Assembly (NCBI GenBank): GCA_031763025.1
Contig: JASSKH010000001.1
Location: 10,767,102-10,831,101 of the forward strand
Origin: Macrocystis pyrifera
Lineage: Eukaryota > Sar > Phaeophyceae > Laminariales > Laminariaceae
Length of the DNA: 64,000 bases
Reading direction: 5' to 3'
Shown here: positions 61,958-64,000 of the stretch, one piece after another
How the letters are laid out: the number at the start of each line of letters is the position of its first letter
Numbering within the stretch: the first letter of the stretch is position 1
Program-made: the position numbers and the translations under genes
Notes under the pieces: generated by a model
Database searches by the model: none
Seen by the model: the letters and a program-made list of their open reading frames with translations, nothing else
Told to the model about the DNA's origin: nothing

Positions 61958-63999
61958 CTTGTGGGCGCGTGCGCGTGTTTTAAAATGATATGTAAACTAG
62001 CGCCTGGGAACGCAGGAAGGCGCCCACGGCCAACACTGGGGTGTGAAGCAACTTAACAGTCTTTTTGTGTGAGCGAGAAGTGCACACGCTTGAGAGAGGG
62101 AGATACGAAGGGGTGTGCGTGAGAGTGAGAGAAAGGGAGAGAAGCAGAAAGTATCGTACCCCAAAGTGAACATTATTTGGCTCGTGCTAAACCGGGTGCA
62201 TACGCGGAAGTGCACCACAAGTCGTCGAGCCGACGGGGGCGACGTGGGGGTTGGCGTGGCACATCAAAATCCCTCCGCGCCCGCCCGCTGCGTACTTCGC
62301 CCTTTTTTTTTTCCTTTGGCGCAGCTGTGTGTCGCGACACTTTAGCCTCGGGTGCTGGTGCTGTTCGAAGCGTAGGGAAATTGTGTACATTGCTACCTTT
62401 TTCCACGTGCCGATTTGCCGCTGCGTTCATTTTTGGTCGTCTCCATGATTTTGGTTCCGTTACATATCAGTACACGAGTTGGCGGCTAGGCGGAGTACCA
62501 GAAACAAAGGTGGGGGGGACGGGGTGTACTCGATATCATCATAGGGGGGGCAGGGGGGAAGGGACGGCGGAAATTCGGAAAGAGTAGGGGCGAATTTCAA
62601 GTCCGTCCGCGAATGAACACCGAAGAAAACGTCTGTTTTCAGCGCCCCCCCACTGTTGAGAGGTATCTCTACTAGGGGTAGGAACGGTGCTCCGTGTCGA
62701 AAGGGGTGCGTGATCAATGGTCAAATGACTGAGGCAAGCAACACATGAGTAGCCCCCCCCCCCCCCCCCCCCCCCTCTGGTTTTACGTCCGACGGGCGCA
62801 AGAAGAGGAGATATATACGACCGTTGGAGGCGAGAGGCATTTTCAGCCCGCCGCTATGTCATAAGAGGAGGCGATCAGATCATTTTTTTGCTCGGGCTGC
62901 GCCATCAGATCAACGTTGTTCGTGGGCGATGCCATCGGCGAGGACGGGTTTCTGCACTGAATCCTGATACTCTACAATCGATTAGAGTCGTCGTTGCTGG
63001 TTTGTGCTGCAGGATTTACGTAACGTCTTCGTTGAAGTTTTGTCGGCGTTCCGAGGGGGGGGGGAAGTCATCTGCTGGCTCGTCCTATTAATTCATGTTA
63101 GTTTCGTGATTCCACACACACTGTACATGCCGTGCTGCTTATATTGGGCCGGGGGGAGGGGGGGCACACCTCAGGCGCTCCTTCCCTAGCTTCACAGGGG
63201 TAGGCTTTTTGTTTCACGGCGCGAGTCGACCCGCTTCTCAGTTTGTGCGTTCTGGTGTTGGTGGCGCACTCACTCGTCGGTCCCGCCCTATATTTACTGT
63301 AGTAGACAGACACCAGATACAAAGACAGAGGGCGGCAAACCAATCACAACCTGGCTCGGGAAAAGCGACAAACGGCGAGCATTGCACGCGCATTCCCTGG
63401 TGACACGAGCCTTGGCGATCGCGCGGTGTAAACTACGTAGGATCGAGGAGCCCGAGCGCAGACATCGCCGAGGACGCAGAAGACGGGGTTTTGCCCAGAG
63501 TTTTTGCATTGTGACGCGGGGCGGCTTTTCGGAGACGAACAAAGCGAGGGAGGCGCCGCGCGCCCCTGGACTGGTGGCGTGTGACTTATGTTCCCTACTT
63601 CCTATCAGCACCGACGAAGCAATCAAGTTGTTCCGACTGTTGGACGTGCGGTCGCCTTCCACCACCACACTAAGCCATGGTGCAGTTTTTCCAGTAGTAT
63701 AATAGCACTATATAGAATACGCGCGTTCGGTTTATCACAATACTTGTAAAATTCGGTATAAATGGAATATAGACGAGGCGTATTACGCAGCTTGCAAAGT
63801 TGAATATCAACTATTTAATCAGCCGAACTCACAGCTGACGTGTTTCAAAATTTACCAGGTATAAAATAGCACTATGGCCTACCCTGCTCTCAAATGCGCC
63901 GGGAGGTCTATGCCGCGCCTGCTGCGACTCGCTTACTGCTAAACAGCGTCCTTAGTAGGGAGAGCGGCCACAGCGGAAGAGGATTTGGCTCCAACCGTC
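61958..63999. other. region downstream of ferredoxin, no gene assigned
   Basis: The ferredoxin 3' UTR should occupy the start. Beyond the C-tailed copies at 62512-62775 I see no exon I can support; open frames at 63294-63702 on both strands lack recognisable content. Confidence 0.35.
62655..62775 (+). mobile_element. truncated family A 3' end with C tail
   Basis: It reads TTGAGAGGTATCTCTACTAG...AAGCAACACATGAGTAG followed by about 20 C. A fragmentary B end on the other strand lies at 62512-62545 (GGGGTGTACTCGATATCATC). Confidence 0.6.
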
Positions 64000-64000
64000 G

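Overview
The window is gene-poor, repeat-packed nuclear DNA of a eukaryote, most likely a photosynthetic stramenopile (brown-alga-like). The main evidence is a plastid [2Fe-2S] ferredoxin whose N-terminus is a signal peptide followed by a Phe at the predicted cleavage point and a basic transit-like segment, the bipartite type used with red-derived secondary plastids. Genes are split into short exons by GT-AG introns of up to about 12 kb. The species is not determined, and all assignments come from reading the sequence.

Three genes can be assembled from start to stop. (1) A RAD6/UBC2-type ubiquitin-conjugating enzyme lies on the minus strand, 20711 to 5352, with 4 exons and 152 aa; its first intron is about 12.3 kb. 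(2) A SEC14-like CRAL-TRIO lipid-transfer protein lies on the minus strand, 56722 to 37435, with 7 exons and 289 aa. (3) The ferredoxin lies on the plus strand, 57473 to 61957, with 4 exons and 161 aa. Genes 2 and 3 are divergent and share about 750 bp of 5' sequence. A fourth, weaker model is a Pro/Gln-rich protein on the plus strand at 32784-34345. A 50-aa membrane-type ORF starts at 21244, divergent from RAD6.

The rest is mostly mobile DNA, much of it inside introns. I see: 20 copies of a palindromic ~107-bp MITE; a degenerate non-LTR retrotransposon (48087-50440) and many 5'-truncated relatives whose 3' ends carry long poly-C tails and are strung head to tail; two tRNA-derived SINE families; a non-autonomous hAT element with an 8-bp target duplication; a foldback element holding two head-to-head hAT transposase fragments; three further long-inverted-repeat elements; a terminal-inverted-repeat element with telomere-like TTAGGG units; and several mini- and microsatellites.

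Layout: 1-5.3 kb satellites and C tracts; 5.3-20.7 kb RAD6 with its transposon-filled intron; 20.7-32.7 kb transposons, foldbacks, a 43-bp minisatellite and TAC arrays; 32.8-34.3 kb candidate gene; 35-37 kb transposons; 37.4-56.7 kb SEC14-like gene; 57.5-62 kb ferredoxin; 62-64 kb no assigned gene.
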